Shown here in pieces: positions 26,081-34,481 of a DNA stretch of 64,000 nt. A program made the translations under genes and the position numbers. The stretch is from JAGPCK01 sp041675505 (GTDB taxonomy: Bacteria; Bacteroidota; Bacteroidia; UKL13-3): NCBI GenBank assembly GCA_041675505.1, contig JBAYTR010000001.1, positions 62,001 to 126,000 on the forward strand, written 5' to 3'. The notes beneath the pieces are model-generated. The model was not told where the DNA came from and ran no database searches. It saw only the letters and a list, made by a program, of their open reading frames with translations. The first letter of the stretch is position 1. Each line of letters opens with the position of its first letter.

Positions 26081-26842
26081 ATGGGACAAAAAGTAAACCC
26101 TGTAGGATTAAGACTCGGAATCATCAGAGGATGGGAATCCAACTGGTACGGAGGAAAGAACTTTGCTGAAAAACTTATCGAAGATGAGCGAATCAGAAAG
26201 TACCTGTTCGCACGTATTCCTAAAGGTGGCATCGCAAAAATTGTAATTGAGCGTACCATTAAAAGAATCATCATAACTGTTCATACTGCACGCCCCGGTA
26301 TTGTTATCGGAAAAGGTGGTCAGGAAGTTGATAAAATTAAAGAAGAAATCAAGAAGCTTACCAGCAAAGACGTTCAGATTAACATATTTGAAATCAAACG
26401 TCCGGAGTTAGATGCTCGCCTGGTGGGAGATTCTATTGCTGCTCAAATTGAAGGACGTGTTTCTTTTAAACGTGCTATCAAAACAGCTATCGGATCTACC
26501 ATGCGCATGGGAGCTGAAGGTATTAAGGTAATGGCTTCAGGTCGTTTGGCCGGTGCAGAGATTGCCCGTACTGAACAATACAAAGAAGGACGTACACCTT
26601 TACATACTTTACGTGCTGATATTGATTTTGCTATTTGTGAAGCCAATACTGTTTACGGAAAAATAGGTATTAAAGTATGGATTTGTCGCGGTGAAGTTTT
26701 CGGTAAGCGTGACCTCTCTCCTAACATTGGTTTAGCTGACAAAGGTGGTAATGCACCTAAAGGTCAGGGTGGCCGTGGCGGAGAAAGAAGAGGCGGTGAT
26801 CGCGACCGTAACGACAGAGGCGGAAAAGGAAGAAGAAAATAA
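26081..26842 (+). CDS. rpsC: 30S ribosomal protein S3
   Basis: S3 (253 residues) lines the mRNA entry channel and has helicase-like activity. The KH domain shows PGIVIGKGGQEVDKIKEEI (about 68-86, GKGG loop). The end is a low-complexity Gly/Arg/Asp tail (from about residue 222: GGNAPKGQGGRGGERRGG), longer than in E. coli and usual in Bacteroidota. Confidence 0.98.
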   Translation: MGQKVNPVGLRLGIIRGWESNWYGGKNFAEKLIEDERIRKYLFARIPKGGIAKIVIERTIKRIIITVHTARPGIVIGKGGQEVDKIKEEIKKLTSKDVQINIFEIKRPELDARLVGDSIAAQIEGRVSFKRAIKTAIGSTMRMGAEGIKVMASGRLAGAEIARTEQYKEGRTPLHTLRADIDFAICEANTVYGKIGIKVWICRGEVFGKRDLSPNIGLADKGGNAPKGQGGRGGERRGGDRDRNDRGGKGRRK

Positions 26843-26868
26843 TTACAGGCATTTGAAAATTAGTTGAG

Positions 26869-27288
26869 ATGTTACAACCAAAACGTCAGAAATACAGAAA
26901 GCAACAGAAAGGTAGAATCAGAGGATTCGCTACCCGTGGTCAGAACCTTGAGTTCGGATCATTCGGTCTCAAATCAATGGAACCTAGCTTCATCACCTCA
27001 CGACAGTTAGAAGCTGCGAGGGTTGCTATCAACCGTTTTATGAAAAGAGAAGGTAACGTTTGGATCAGAATATTCCCTGACAAACCTATTACCAAGAAAC
27101 CGGCCGAGGTTCGTATGGGTAAAGGAAAAGGTTCGCCTGAGTACTTTGTAGCCGTAATTAAGCCAGGTACCATCATGTTTGAAGCTGACGGAGTTCCAAT
27201 GGCAGTAGCCAAAGAAGCTATGCGTTTAGCCGCTCAAAAATTGCCGGTAACTACGCGTTTCGTCATCAGACCCGATTATACAGAATAA
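26869..27288 (+). CDS. rplP: 50S ribosomal protein L16
   Basis: L16 (139 residues) helps organise the tRNA-binding sites of the 50S subunit. It begins LQPKRQKYRKQQKGRIRG and holds RPGTIMFE-like KPGTIMFEADGVP and RMGKGKGSPEYFVAVIKPG. Full length. Confidence 0.98.
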   Translation: MLQPKRQKYRKQQKGRIRGFATRGQNLEFGSFGLKSMEPSFITSRQLEAARVAINRFMKREGNVWIRIFPDKPITKKPAEVRMGKGKGSPEYFVAVIKPGTIMFEADGVPMAVAKEAMRLAAQKLPVTTRFVIRPDYTE

Positions 27289-27300
27289 GGAGAAGACCGA

Positions 27301-27504
27301 GTGAAATACAACGAAATATCAGACCTCTCGACCAAGGAGTTGGGAGAAAAATTAAAAGAAGAAAAGGAGCGTTTACACAAGCTCACTTTCAACCACACGG
27401 TTAGCCCGGTTGAAAACCCGAGCCAGATTAAGGCTACTAAAAAAGTAATTGCCCGCATTCTCACCCAAATGAGAAAAAGGCAACTGGAAGGAATAAATAA
27501 ATAA
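27301..27504 (+). CDS. rpmC: 50S ribosomal protein L29
   Basis: L29 (67 residues) lies by L23 at the tunnel exit. GTG 27301 is the start; it gives MKYNEISDLSTKELGEKLKE, the standard opening, and a purine-rich AGGAGAAG site precedes it. KKVIARILTQMRKRQLEG is the typical end. Confidence 0.96.
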   Translation: MKYNEISDLSTKELGEKLKEEKERLHKLTFNHTVSPVENPSQIKATKKVIARILTQMRKRQLEGINK

Positions 27505-27507
27505 TTC

Positions 27508-27771
27508 ATGGAAGCTGTAGAAAGAAACACCCGCAAAATAATCATCGGCAAAGTGGTGAGTAACAAAATGGATAAAACCGTTACCATTGCCGTTGAACGT
27601 AAGGTGAAGCACCCAAAATACGGTAAGTTCGTGAAGCTTACCTCAAAGTTTAAAGCTCATGACGAGAAGAACGAATGTAATGTGAACGACATCGTGCGCA
27701 TTATGGAAACTCGCCCGCTGAGTAAAGATAAAAGATGGCGTTTAGTTGAAATCATAGAAAGGGCTAAGTAA
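27508..27771 (+). CDS. rpsQ: 30S ribosomal protein S17
   Basis: S17 (87 residues) is an early-binding OB-fold protein. It contains GKVVSNKMDKTVTIAVERKV and MDETRP-like MBETRPLSKDKRWRL sequence (here METRPLSKDKRWRLVEI). Three bases after rpmC. Confidence 0.97.
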   Translation: MEAVERNTRKIIIGKVVSNKMDKTVTIAVERKVKHPKYGKFVKLTSKFKAHDEKNECNVNDIVRIMETRPLSKDKRWRLVEIIERAK

Positions 27772-27772
27772 G

Positions 27773-28141
27773 ATGATACAACAGGAGAGCAGATTAAAAG
27801 TAGCTGACAACAGCGGAGCACGTGAAGTATTGTGTATCCGTGTGTTAGGTGGAACCGCCAGGCGTTATGCCTCAGTAGGCGATAAAATTGTAGTAACGGT
27901 AAAAGATGCTATGCCTTCAGGCGGTATCAAAAAAGGAACCGTTTCTAAAGCAGTTATCGTTCGTACCAAAAAAGAAATTCGCAGATCTGACGGATCATAC
28001 ATTCGCTTTGACGACAACTCATGTGTGTTGCTCAATGCCAGTGACGAACCAAGAGCAACCCGTATTTTCGGACCGGTTGCCCGTGAATTGAGAGAAAAAC
28101 AGTTCATGAAAATTGTATCATTAGCTCCGGAGGTATTGTAA
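27773..28141 (+). CDS. rplN: 50S ribosomal protein L14
   Basis: L14 (122 residues) lies at the subunit interface and forms bridge B8. MIQQESRLKVADNSGAREV at the start and IFGPVARELREKQFMKIVSL at the end are near-universal. One base after rpsQ. Confidence 0.98.
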   Translation: MIQQESRLKVADNSGAREVLCIRVLGGTARRYASVGDKIVVTVKDAMPSGGIKKGTVSKAVIVRTKKEIRRSDGSYIRFDDNSCVLLNASDEPRATRIFGPVARELREKQFMKIVSLAPEVL

Positions 28142-28142
28142 A

Positions 28143-28481
28143 ATGGAAAATAATAAAAAAGTCACCACCAAGTTGCACGTAAAAAAAGGCGATACCGTAA
28201 TGGTAATCAGCGGTGCATCTAAAGGCAAAAAAGGCCGCGTGCTGGAGGTAATTGTAAAAACCAACCGTGCCATTATAGAAGGTTTGAACATTGTGAAACG
28301 TCACACCAAACCCAATGCACAGCACCCCAACGGTGGTATTATTGAAAAGGAAGCACCTATTCACATCTCTAACTTAAAAGTGGTTGACAATGCCGGTAAT
28401 GCTACCCGTATTGGCCGCAAGTTGGATGAAAATGGTAAATTAGTAAGATACTCTAAAAAATCAGGGGAGGTAATTAAGTAA
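28143..28481 (+). CDS. rplX: 50S ribosomal protein L24
   Basis: L24 (112 residues) initiates 50S assembly. The KOW motif is clear: KKGDTVMVISGASKGKKGRV (about 14-33). NIVKRHTKPNAQHPNGGII follows. Its stop overlaps the start of rplE (TAATG). Confidence 0.97.
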   Translation: MENNKKVTTKLHVKKGDTVMVISGASKGKKGRVLEVIVKTNRAIIEGLNIVKRHTKPNAQHPNGGIIEKEAPIHISNLKVVDNAGNATRIGRKLDENGKLVRYSKKSGEVIK

Positions 28482-29035
28482 TGTATACACCCAGACTTAA
28501 AGATAAATATACCAGTACAGTGGTACCTGCGTTGAAAGAAAAATTCAACTACAATAATGTTATGCAGGTTCCCCGTCTGACCAAAATATGCCTCAACCAA
28601 GGTGTTGGAGATGCTGTTTCGGACAAAAAGATTGTTGACGTAGCTGTTGAAGAAATGACTATTATTGCCGGCCAGAAAGCGGTAGCAACTAAATCAAAGA
28701 AAGCTATTTCAAACTTTAAACTGAGAGAAAATATGCCCATCGGTTCTCGTGTAACCTTACGCGGAGATAAAATGTACGAATTTTTAGATCGTTTGATTTC
28801 AGTTGCCTTACCACGTGTACGTGACTTTGGCGGAGTGAATGAAAAAGGATTTGATGGCCGTGGTAACTACACACTGGGTATCACTGAGCAAATCATTTTC
28901 CCTGAAATCAACATCGACAAAACAACCCGTATTGCCGGTATGGATATCACTTTTGTAACAACTGCAAGCACCGATGAAGAATGCTTGTCATTGTTAAAAG
29001 AATTTGGAGTACCTTTCAAAAATCAAAATAAGTAA
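28481..29035 (+). CDS. rplE: 50S ribosomal protein L5
   Basis: L5 (184 residues) binds 5S rRNA in the central protuberance. Landmarks: LTKICLNQGVGDAVSDKK, KKAISNFKLRENMPIGSRVTLRG in parts, and RDFGGVNEKGFDGRGNYTLG. Shares one base with rplX. Confidence 0.98.
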   Translation: MYTPRLKDKYTSTVVPALKEKFNYNNVMQVPRLTKICLNQGVGDAVSDKKIVDVAVEEMTIIAGQKAVATKSKKAISNFKLRENMPIGSRVTLRGDKMYEFLDRLISVALPRVRDFGGVNEKGFDGRGNYTLGITEQIIFPEINIDKTTRIAGMDITFVTTASTDEECLSLLKEFGVPFKNQNK

Positions 29036-29041
29036 GATACA

Positions 29042-29311
29042 ATGGCAAAAGAATCAATCAAAGCCAGACAGGTTAAAAGAGAGAAACTGGTAGCAAGATT
29101 TGCTGAGAAAAGAGCTGCTTTAAAAGCATCCGGTGATTACACTGCGCTTCAAAAGCTTCCCCGCAATGCTTCTCCTGTTCGCTTAAGAAACCGTTGCAAA
29201 CTTTCAGGTCGTCCTCGCGGATACATCCGTGACTTTGGTCTTTGCCGGAACATGTTCCGCCAAATGGCTCTTGACGGTAAAATACCGGGAGTAACCAAAG
29301 CGAGCTGGTAA
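29042..29311 (+). CDS. rpsN: 30S ribosomal protein S14 (zinc-free type)
   Basis: S14 (89 residues) is a late head protein. LRNRCKLSGRPRGYIRDFGL and CRNMFRQMALDGKIPGVTKASW (parts) identify it. The length and the lack of paired CxxC motifs place it in the C-minus group that does not bind zinc. A 79-nt gap with a palindrome follows before rpsH. Confidence 0.97.
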   Translation: MAKESIKARQVKREKLVARFAEKRAALKASGDYTALQKLPRNASPVRLRNRCKLSGRPRGYIRDFGLCRNMFRQMALDGKIPGVTKASW

Positions 29312-29331
29312 AAAATAAATAAATTAACAAG

Positions 29332-29343
29332 CTTGCCGGCAAG
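29332..29343. other. Perfect 12-bp palindrome in the rpsN-rpsH gap
   Basis: CTTGCCGGCAAG reads the same on both strands and sits in the widest gap (79 nt) within the spc part of the operon. In RNA it could form a small hairpin or pair between transcripts. No T-tract follows, so it is not a terminator. It could serve in translational control, but nothing proves that. Confidence 0.45.
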
Positions 29344-29390
29344 AGTTGCCAAATAACAACTTACTACCGGGCAGCGTAAAACAAATAAAA

Positions 29391-29789
29391 ATGACAGACC
29401 CAATTTCAGATTACCTTACCAGGTTAAGAAATGCGATTAAAGCCAATCATCGCATTGTTGAGATTCCTTCTTCCAAGTTAAAAAAGGAAATCACAAAAGT
29501 TCTATTCGACAAAGGTTACATCCTCAACTACAAGTTTGAAGATGTTGCCAATCATCAAGGTGTTATTAAAATAGCACTCAAGTACCATCCTGTAACAAAA
29601 AATCCTGCTATTCGCACATTAAAGCGCATCAGTAAACCCGGCTTAAGAAAATACACCGGTGTTGATACTATGCCCCGTGTAATTAACGGAATGGGCGTTG
29701 CCATTGTGAGTACTTCTAAAGGTGTAATGACCGATAAAGAAGCACGTGTGAATAATGTTGGCGGTGAAGTTTTATGTTTTGTTTATTAA
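29391..29789 (+). CDS. rpsH: 30S ribosomal protein S8
   Basis: S8 (132 residues) binds helix 21 of 16S rRNA and in E. coli represses the spc operon. ATG 29391 gives the universal start TDPISDYLTRLRNAI; an upstream TTG at 29346 would add 15 unusual residues and is rejected. The end STSKGVMTDKEARVNNVGGE (about 108-127) is diagnostic. Confidence 0.98.
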   Translation: MTDPISDYLTRLRNAIKANHRIVEIPSSKLKKEITKVLFDKGYILNYKFEDVANHQGVIKIALKYHPVTKNPAIRTLKRISKPGLRKYTGVDTMPRVINGMGVAIVSTSKGVMTDKEARVNNVGGEVLCFVY

Positions 29790-29808
29790 TCATTAAGGAG
29801 GGAACAAC

Positions 29809-30360
29809 ATGTCACGTATAGGAAAAGCACCCATAACAGTTCCGGCCGGAGTTGATGTAAAAATCAGCAAAGGTTCAGTAACCGTAAAAGGGCCAAAAGG
29901 AGAACTTACTCAATCAATAGATCCTGATATGATTATCAAGGTAGAAGACGGAATACTTACCGTTGAACGTCCTACTGAACATAAACGCCACAAATCAATG
30001 CACGGTTTATACCGCTCATTGGTTAACAACATGATTACCGGTGTTACTCAGGGATACCAAACCAAACAAGAATTAGTGGGTGTAGGTTACAAAGCTGCCA
30101 CCGATGGACAAATTCTTGACCTTACACTCGGCTACTCTCACCACATTTACATGGAAATTCCAAAAGAAGTGAAAGTAAAAGCTGAAACTGAAAAAGGTAA
30201 AAACCCCATCATTACTTTAGACAGTGTCGATAAGCAATTGATCGGACAGGTAGCTGCCAAAATCAGATCACTACGTAAGCCTGAACCATACAAAGGAAAA
30301 GGTATCAAGTTTGTCAATGAAGTATTAAGGAAAAAAGCAGGTAAATCCGCTGGTAAATAA
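29809..30360 (+). CDS. rplF: 50S ribosomal protein L6
   Basis: L6 (183 residues) lies near the factor-binding region of the 50S subunit. It starts SRIGKAPITVPAGVDVKI and ends with the signature PEPYKGKGIKFVNEVLRKKAGK. An AAGGAGGGAAC Shine-Dalgarno-like site precedes the ATG, stronger than at most genes here. Confidence 0.98.
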   Translation: MSRIGKAPITVPAGVDVKISKGSVTVKGPKGELTQSIDPDMIIKVEDGILTVERPTEHKRHKSMHGLYRSLVNNMITGVTQGYQTKQELVGVGYKAATDGQILDLTLGYSHHIYMEIPKEVKVKAETEKGKNPIITLDSVDKQLIGQVAAKIRSLRKPEPYKGKGIKFVNEVLRKKAGKSAGK

Positions 30361-30369
30361 TCGATAGCT

Positions 30370-30717
30370 ATGAGTAATGTAAAATCAGCCAGAAGACTGA
30401 AAATTAAAAAAAGAATCCGTAGCAGGATTTTTGGAACAGCTGAAAAGCCAAGGCTTTCTGTTTTTAGAAGTAACCAAGACATTTATGCTCAGATTATAGA
30501 TGATGTTAAAGGTCACACTGTGGCTTCAACTTCTTCACGCAGCATAAAAGACAAATTAACCAAAGTTGAAAAATCAGCTCTTGTAGGTAAAGCTATAGCT
30601 GAACTGGCATTAAAAACCGGAGTAACAGAGGTTGTCTTTGATCGAAACGGATTTTTGTATCATGGTCGCGTTAAAAGCCTGGCCGAAGGTGCAAGAGAGG
30701 GAGGACTTAAATTCTAA
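30370..30717 (+). CDS. rplR: 50S ribosomal protein L18
   Basis: L18 (115 residues) binds 5S rRNA. RIRSRIFGTAEKPRLSVFRS and the end FDRNGFLYHGRVKSLAEGAREGG (parts) are diagnostic. Ten bases after rplF. Confidence 0.97.
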   Translation: MSNVKSARRLKIKKRIRSRIFGTAEKPRLSVFRSNQDIYAQIIDDVKGHTVASTSSRSIKDKLTKVEKSALVGKAIAELALKTGVTEVVFDRNGFLYHGRVKSLAEGAREGGLKF

Positions 30718-30731
30718 TTTGAAGTAGTAAA

Positions 30732-31250
30732 ATGTCAACAGCGAATATAAAAAGAGTAAAATCAAGCGACATCGAGCTTAAAGAGCGCGTAGTAAGCATT
30801 AAGCGTGTTGCTAAAGTAACCAAGGGCGGACGTACCTTCAGTTTCTCAGCTATCGTAGTGGTAGGTGACGGAAAAGGTATTGTTGGCTACGGACTTGGCA
30901 AAGCTTCTGAGGTTACCGATGCCATCACAAAAGGTATTGATGACGCTAAAAAGTCTTTGATAAAAGTTCCTATCATTAACGGAACTGTGCCTCATGAAAT
31001 GCAGGGTAAATACTGCGGTGGTCTGGTTTTCTTAAAACCTGCCGCTCACGGTACCGGTGTAATTGCCGGTGGTGCGATGCGTGCTGTGTTAGAAAGTGCC
31101 GGCATTACTGACGTACTTGCAAAATCAAAAGGCTCATCTAACCCGCACAACGTGGTTAAAGCTACTATTGATGCTTTGGTAAATATGCGTGATGCAATTT
31201 CCGTAGCTCAACAAAGAGGTGTAGGATTGAAAAAAGTATTTAACGGATAA
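30732..31250 (+). CDS. rpsE: 30S ribosomal protein S5
   Basis: S5 (172 residues) helps decoding accuracy and lines the mRNA entry site. ERVVSIKRVAKVTKGGRTFSF and GDGKGIVGYGLGKASEV carry the double-stranded RNA-binding fold; KGSSNPHNVVKATIDAL is in the C-terminal part. Confidence 0.98.
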   Translation: MSTANIKRVKSSDIELKERVVSIKRVAKVTKGGRTFSFSAIVVVGDGKGIVGYGLGKASEVTDAITKGIDDAKKSLIKVPIINGTVPHEMQGKYCGGLVFLKPAAHGTGVIAGGAMRAVLESAGITDVLAKSKGSSNPHNVVKATIDALVNMRDAISVAQQRGVGLKKVFNG

Positions 31251-31255
31251 TTCCC

Positions 31256-31435
31256 ATGGCCAAGATCAAAATAACACAGATCAAAAGTATAATTGACAGA
31301 AACGAGAATCAGAAAAGAACTGTGCGCGCACTGGGTCTTAGAAAACTCAATCAATCTGTTGAATTAGAAGCCACTCCCCAAATTATGGGAATGGTGAATG
31401 TAGTTAGTCATTTAGTAAAAATAGAAAATATTTAA
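31256..31435 (+). CDS. rpmD: 50S ribosomal protein L30
   Basis: A 59-residue gene in the 189-nt interval between rpsE and rplO, where L30 always stands in spc operons. It reads AKIKITQIKSIIDRNENQKR at the start and RALGLRKLNQSVE in the middle (compare LGLRKIN/LNHTV in the family), ending VSHLVKIENI. Length is normal for L30. Confidence 0.96.
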   Translation: MAKIKITQIKSIIDRNENQKRTVRALGLRKLNQSVELEATPQIMGMVNVVSHLVKIENI

Positions 31436-31439
31436 TCAG

Positions 31440-31886
31440 ATGGATTTAAGCAATCTTAAACCCGCAGAAGGTTCAACCAAGAAAAGAAAAAGAATTGGTC
31501 GTGGTCAGGGCTCAGGTCATGGCGGAACTTCTACACGCGGACATAAAGGTGCCGGCTCACGCTCAGGTACCAAAATAAAACCCGGATTTGAGGGTGGCCA
31601 AATGCCATTACAAAGACGTGTACCTAAGTTTGGTTTCAAAAGCCTTAACCGTGTAGAGTACGTGGGTATTAACCTTGACGTAATTCAACGCATGGCAGAA
31701 GAGTTTAACCTTAGCAGTTTTGACCAGGATACATTCCGTACCCATGGCATTACTTCTAAAAACGATCTGGTAAAAATACTGGGCCGTGGTGAACTGAAAT
31801 CAAAAGTAGAAATTAAAGCTCATGCATTTTCGGCTACTGCCCAAAAAGCAATTGAAGCTGCAGGTGGAACCGCAACCAAAATATAA
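31440..31886 (+). CDS. rplO: 50S ribosomal protein L15
   Basis: L15 (148 residues) is a late-assembly protein. It begins MDLSNLKPAEGSTKKRKRIG with a Gly-rich run (GRGQGSGHGGTSTRGHKG) and then FEGGQMPLQRRVPKFGF, the family signature. Confidence 0.98.
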   Translation: MDLSNLKPAEGSTKKRKRIGRGQGSGHGGTSTRGHKGAGSRSGTKIKPGFEGGQMPLQRRVPKFGFKSLNRVEYVGINLDVIQRMAEEFNLSSFDQDTFRTHGITSKNDLVKILGRGELKSKVEIKAHAFSATAQKAIEAAGGTATKI

Positions 31887-31894
31887 TTAAGCTA

Positions 31895-33259
31895 ATGAAG
31901 CGCTTTATCGAAACGATAAGAAATATTTTCCGCATTGAGGATTTACGCGTGCGATTGGTTAACACATTGTTGTTACTGATTATTTACCGTATAGGTTCTT
32001 ATGTGGTTTTACCGGGCATTGACCCGAACAAATTGCAGCAATTGCAACAACAAACCAGCGATGGTATTCTTGGCATCATAAACATGTTTGCCGGTGGTGC
32101 CTTCTCCAGAGGTTCTGTTTTTGCATTGGGTATTATGCCCTACATTTCTGCATCTATCGTGGTTCAGCTGCTTACATTAGCCATCCCTACTTTCCAAAAA
32201 ATGCAGAAAGAGGGCGAAGACGGAAGACGTAAAATTAACCAGTGGACCCGCTACCTCACTATCATTATCACTGCCGTACAATCTGTAGGTTATTTAGTTA
32301 ACCTGAAATCAGAAAGCGGTGAGGCAATACTTTCTGTAACCAACCCTGAGTTATTGGCTGATTGGGTTTTTATGACCAGCTCAGTAATTATCTTAACTGC
32401 CAGCACCATGTTTATTATGTGGTTGGGTGAGCGTATTACAGATAAAGGTTTGGGTAACGGAATTTCCCTCATCATCATGGTGGGTATCATTGCCCGCTTA
32501 CCTCAATCTATGTTGGCTGAATTTGACGGAAGATTCAGTGAAGCCGGTGGAGGATTAGTAGTATTCCTCATTGAAATAGTAGCACTATTGGGTGTAATCA
32601 CTTTAGTAATCCTGCTCATTCAGGGTACCAGAAGAATACCGGTACAATATGCTAAACGCATTGAAGGCAGCAGACAATTTGGTGGTGCCCGTCAATACAT
32701 TCCTTTAAAAGTGAATGCAGCGGGTGTAATGCCTATCATCTTTGCTCAGGCGCTGATGTTTATCCCTGCTTCAGTGGCACAATTCTTCCCTAACCAGAAC
32801 ATGGAAGGTTTTGTTTCTGCATTTGTTGACTACACCTCATTTGTGTACAATTTTACATTCGCATTGCTGATTGTGCTGTTCACTTACTTCTACACAGCTA
32901 TCACCGTTAACTCTACCACCATTGCTGATGACTTGAAACGCAACAACGGTTTTATTCCCGGAATTAAACCCGGGAAAAATACCGCTGAGTTTATTGACGC
33001 TATTATGTCGAAAATTACCCTGCCCGGATCTTTGTTCCTGGCGCTGGTAGCTATACTTCCTTCCATAGCCGCACTTTTTAATGTAAACAGCCAGTTTGCC
33101 CAGTTTTATGGTGGAACATCACTGTTAATCATGGTAGGTGTAGTGTTGGATACCTTGCAACAGATTGAAAGCCACCTGATGATGCGTCATTATGACGGAT
33201 TGATGAAGAGTGGGCGCATCAGAGGCAGAAATGCTGCTGTGGGTGTAGGAGCCGCATAA
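31895..33259 (+). CDS. secY: Protein translocase subunit SecY
   Basis: SecY (454 residues) forms the protein-conducting channel of the inner membrane with SecE (62006-62203) and SecG. Ten membrane helices can be drawn; the first two enclose RIGSYVVLPGIDPNKL, and the plug-helix region contains GILGIINMFAGGAFSRGSVFALGIMPYISASI in parts (MFAGGAFSRGSVFALGIMPY). RIEGSRQFGGARQYIPLKVN-like sequence forms the ribosome-binding loop C5 region. The gene follows rplO closely. The map and adk genes found here in many bacteria are absent; infA comes next. Confidence 0.98.
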   Translation: MKRFIETIRNIFRIEDLRVRLVNTLLLLIIYRIGSYVVLPGIDPNKLQQLQQQTSDGILGIINMFAGGAFSRGSVFALGIMPYISASIVVQLLTLAIPTFQKMQKEGEDGRRKINQWTRYLTIIITAVQSVGYLVNLKSESGEAILSVTNPELLADWVFMTSSVIILTASTMFIMWLGERITDKGLGNGISLIIMVGIIARLPQSMLAEFDGRFSEAGGGLVVFLIEIVALLGVITLVILLIQGTRRIPVQYAKRIEGSRQFGGARQYIPLKVNAAGVMPIIFAQALMFIPASVAQFFPNQNMEGFVSAFVDYTSFVYNFTFALLIVLFTYFYTAITVNSTTIADDLKRNNGFIPGIKPGKNTAEFIDAIMSKITLPGSLFLALVAILPSIAALFNVNSQFAQFYGGTSLLIMVGVVLDTLQQIESHLMMRHYDGLMKSGRIRGRNAAVGVGAA

Positions 33260-33262
33260 TGT

Positions 33263-33294
33263 TTTGATAATTTGAAATAAAAGAACTAAATTCG
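33263..33294 (+). promoter_or_regulatory. Candidate internal promoter before infA
   Basis: TTTG (33263-33266), a 20-nt spacer and TAAATTCG (33287-33294, one change from TAnnTTTG) lie in the 54-nt secY-infA gap. It would give the infA-to-rplQ part separate control. Confidence 0.5.
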
Positions 33295-33313
33295 CAGCCC
33301 ATTTTAGTAAAAT

Positions 33314-33532
33314 ATGTCCAAACAATCACTGATCAAGCAAGACGGAATAATCACTGAAGCTCTGTCAAATGCCATGTTCAGAGTGCAGTTGGAAAACGGG
33401 CACGAAATAATATGTCACATCTCAGGTAAAATGAGGATGAACTACATCAAAATTTTACCCGGAGACAAGGTTTCTGTAGAGATGTCGCCATATGACTTGA
33501 GTAAAGGAAGAATAACGTACAGATACAAATAA
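33314..33532 (+). CDS. infA: Translation initiation factor IF-1
   Basis: IF-1 (72 residues) blocks the A site during initiation. OB-fold landmarks are EALSNAMFRVQLENGHEIICHISGKMRMNYI in parts (LSNAMFRVQLENGHEI, HISGKMRMNYIKI) and SPYDLSKGRITYRYK at the end. Normal length. Confidence 0.98.
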   Translation: MSKQSLIKQDGIITEALSNAMFRVQLENGHEIICHISGKMRMNYIKILPGDKVSVEMSPYDLSKGRITYRYK

Positions 33533-33540
33533 GAAAGAAA

Positions 33541-33657
33541 ATGAAAGTTAGAGCATCAATTAAAAAGCGAAGCGTTGACTGTAAAGTTGTTAGACGTAAC
33601 GGCAAACTTTACGTTATTAACAAAAAGAACCCTAAGTTTAAACAAAGACAAGGTTAA
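33541..33657 (+). CDS. rpmJ: 50S ribosomal protein L36 (zinc-free type)
   Basis: A 38-residue gene between infA and rpsM. MKVRASIKKRSVDCKVVRRN then GKLYVINKKNPKFKQRQG. The zinc-binding form has Cys, Cys, Cys and His; here only one Cys (residue 14) is left and the others are Ser, Asn and Phe, so this is the C-minus form. Confidence 0.97.
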   Translation: MKVRASIKKRSVDCKVVRRNGKLYVINKKNPKFKQRQG

Positions 33658-33666
33658 GAATAGAAT

Positions 33667-34044
33667 ATGGCACGTATTGCTGGTATAGATTTACCTAAAA
33701 ACAAAAGAGGCGTTATAGGTCTTACGTATATTTACGGAATAGGCCCCTCCATTGCTTCGCGTATATTGGAACAATCCGGTATTTCGGAAGACAAAAAAGT
33801 GAACGAATGGAATGACGATGAGTTGTCAAAAATCCGTAAGTTCATTACCGACCACATCACTGTTGAAGGTGAATTGCGCTCTGAAAAACAACTAAGCATT
33901 AAGCGTTTGCTTGATATCGGCTGTTACCGTGGCTTGCGTCACCGTAAAGGTTTGCCGGTAAGAGGCCAGCGCACCCGCACCAACTCACGTACCCGTAAAG
34001 GAAAACGTAAGACAGTTGCAGGAAAGAAAAAAGTAACTAAGTAA
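33667..34044 (+). CDS. rpsM: 30S ribosomal protein S13
   Basis: S13 (125 residues) bridges the 30S head to the 50S subunit. ARIAGIDLPKNKRGVIGLTYI and DIGCYRGLRHRKGLPVRGQRTRTNSRTRKG (parts) are diagnostic. Lys-rich tail contacts P-site tRNA. Confidence 0.98.
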   Translation: MARIAGIDLPKNKRGVIGLTYIYGIGPSIASRILEQSGISEDKKVNEWNDDELSKIRKFITDHITVEGELRSEKQLSIKRLLDIGCYRGLRHRKGLPVRGQRTRTNSRTRKGKRKTVAGKKKVTK

Positions 34045-34065
34045 TCATTAACGAACACGATTATA

Positions 34066-34461
34066 ATGGCATCACCCAATTCAAAAAAGGTAACCAAAAA
34101 GAGAGTGGTAAACGTTGAAGCCAGCGGACAGGTTCACATCTCCGCTACTTTCAATAACATTATCATTTCCATCACCAACACCACCGGACAAGTAATTTCG
34201 TGGGCATCAGCTGGTAAAATGGGCTTCAGAGGTTCTAAGAAAAACACCCCATACGCTGCTCAGCTGGCTGCATCAGAATGTGCTAAAAAGGCATTTGATC
34301 TTGGTCTGCGCAAAGTAGAAGTGTTTGTGAAAGGCCCCGGTTCAGGCAGAGAATCTGCTATCCGTACTTTGGCCTCTACAGGTTTGGAAGTATCTTCAAT
34401 TAAAGATATTACTCCCCTACCCCACAACGGATGTCGTCCTCCTAAGAAAAGAAGAGTTTAA
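34066..34461 (+). CDS. rpsK: 30S ribosomal protein S11
   Basis: S11 (131 residues) shapes the mRNA exit on the platform. HISATFNNIIISITNTTGQV and VKGPGSGRESAIRTL are present; it ends PLPHNGCRPPKKRRV, as nearly all bacterial S11 do. Confidence 0.98.
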   Translation: MASPNSKKVTKKRVVNVEASGQVHISATFNNIIISITNTTGQVISWASAGKMGFRGSKKNTPYAAQLAASECAKKAFDLGLRKVEVFVKGPGSGRESAIRTLASTGLEVSSIKDITPLPHNGCRPPKKRRV

Positions 34462-34481
34462 CCGCATTATAACAGCAAGAA

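Noticed and set aside
26740..26842. Repeat-like Gly/Arg DNA at the end of rpsC
   Set aside because: It is the low-complexity tail of S3, common in Bacteroidota, and not a DNA repeat or CRISPR.
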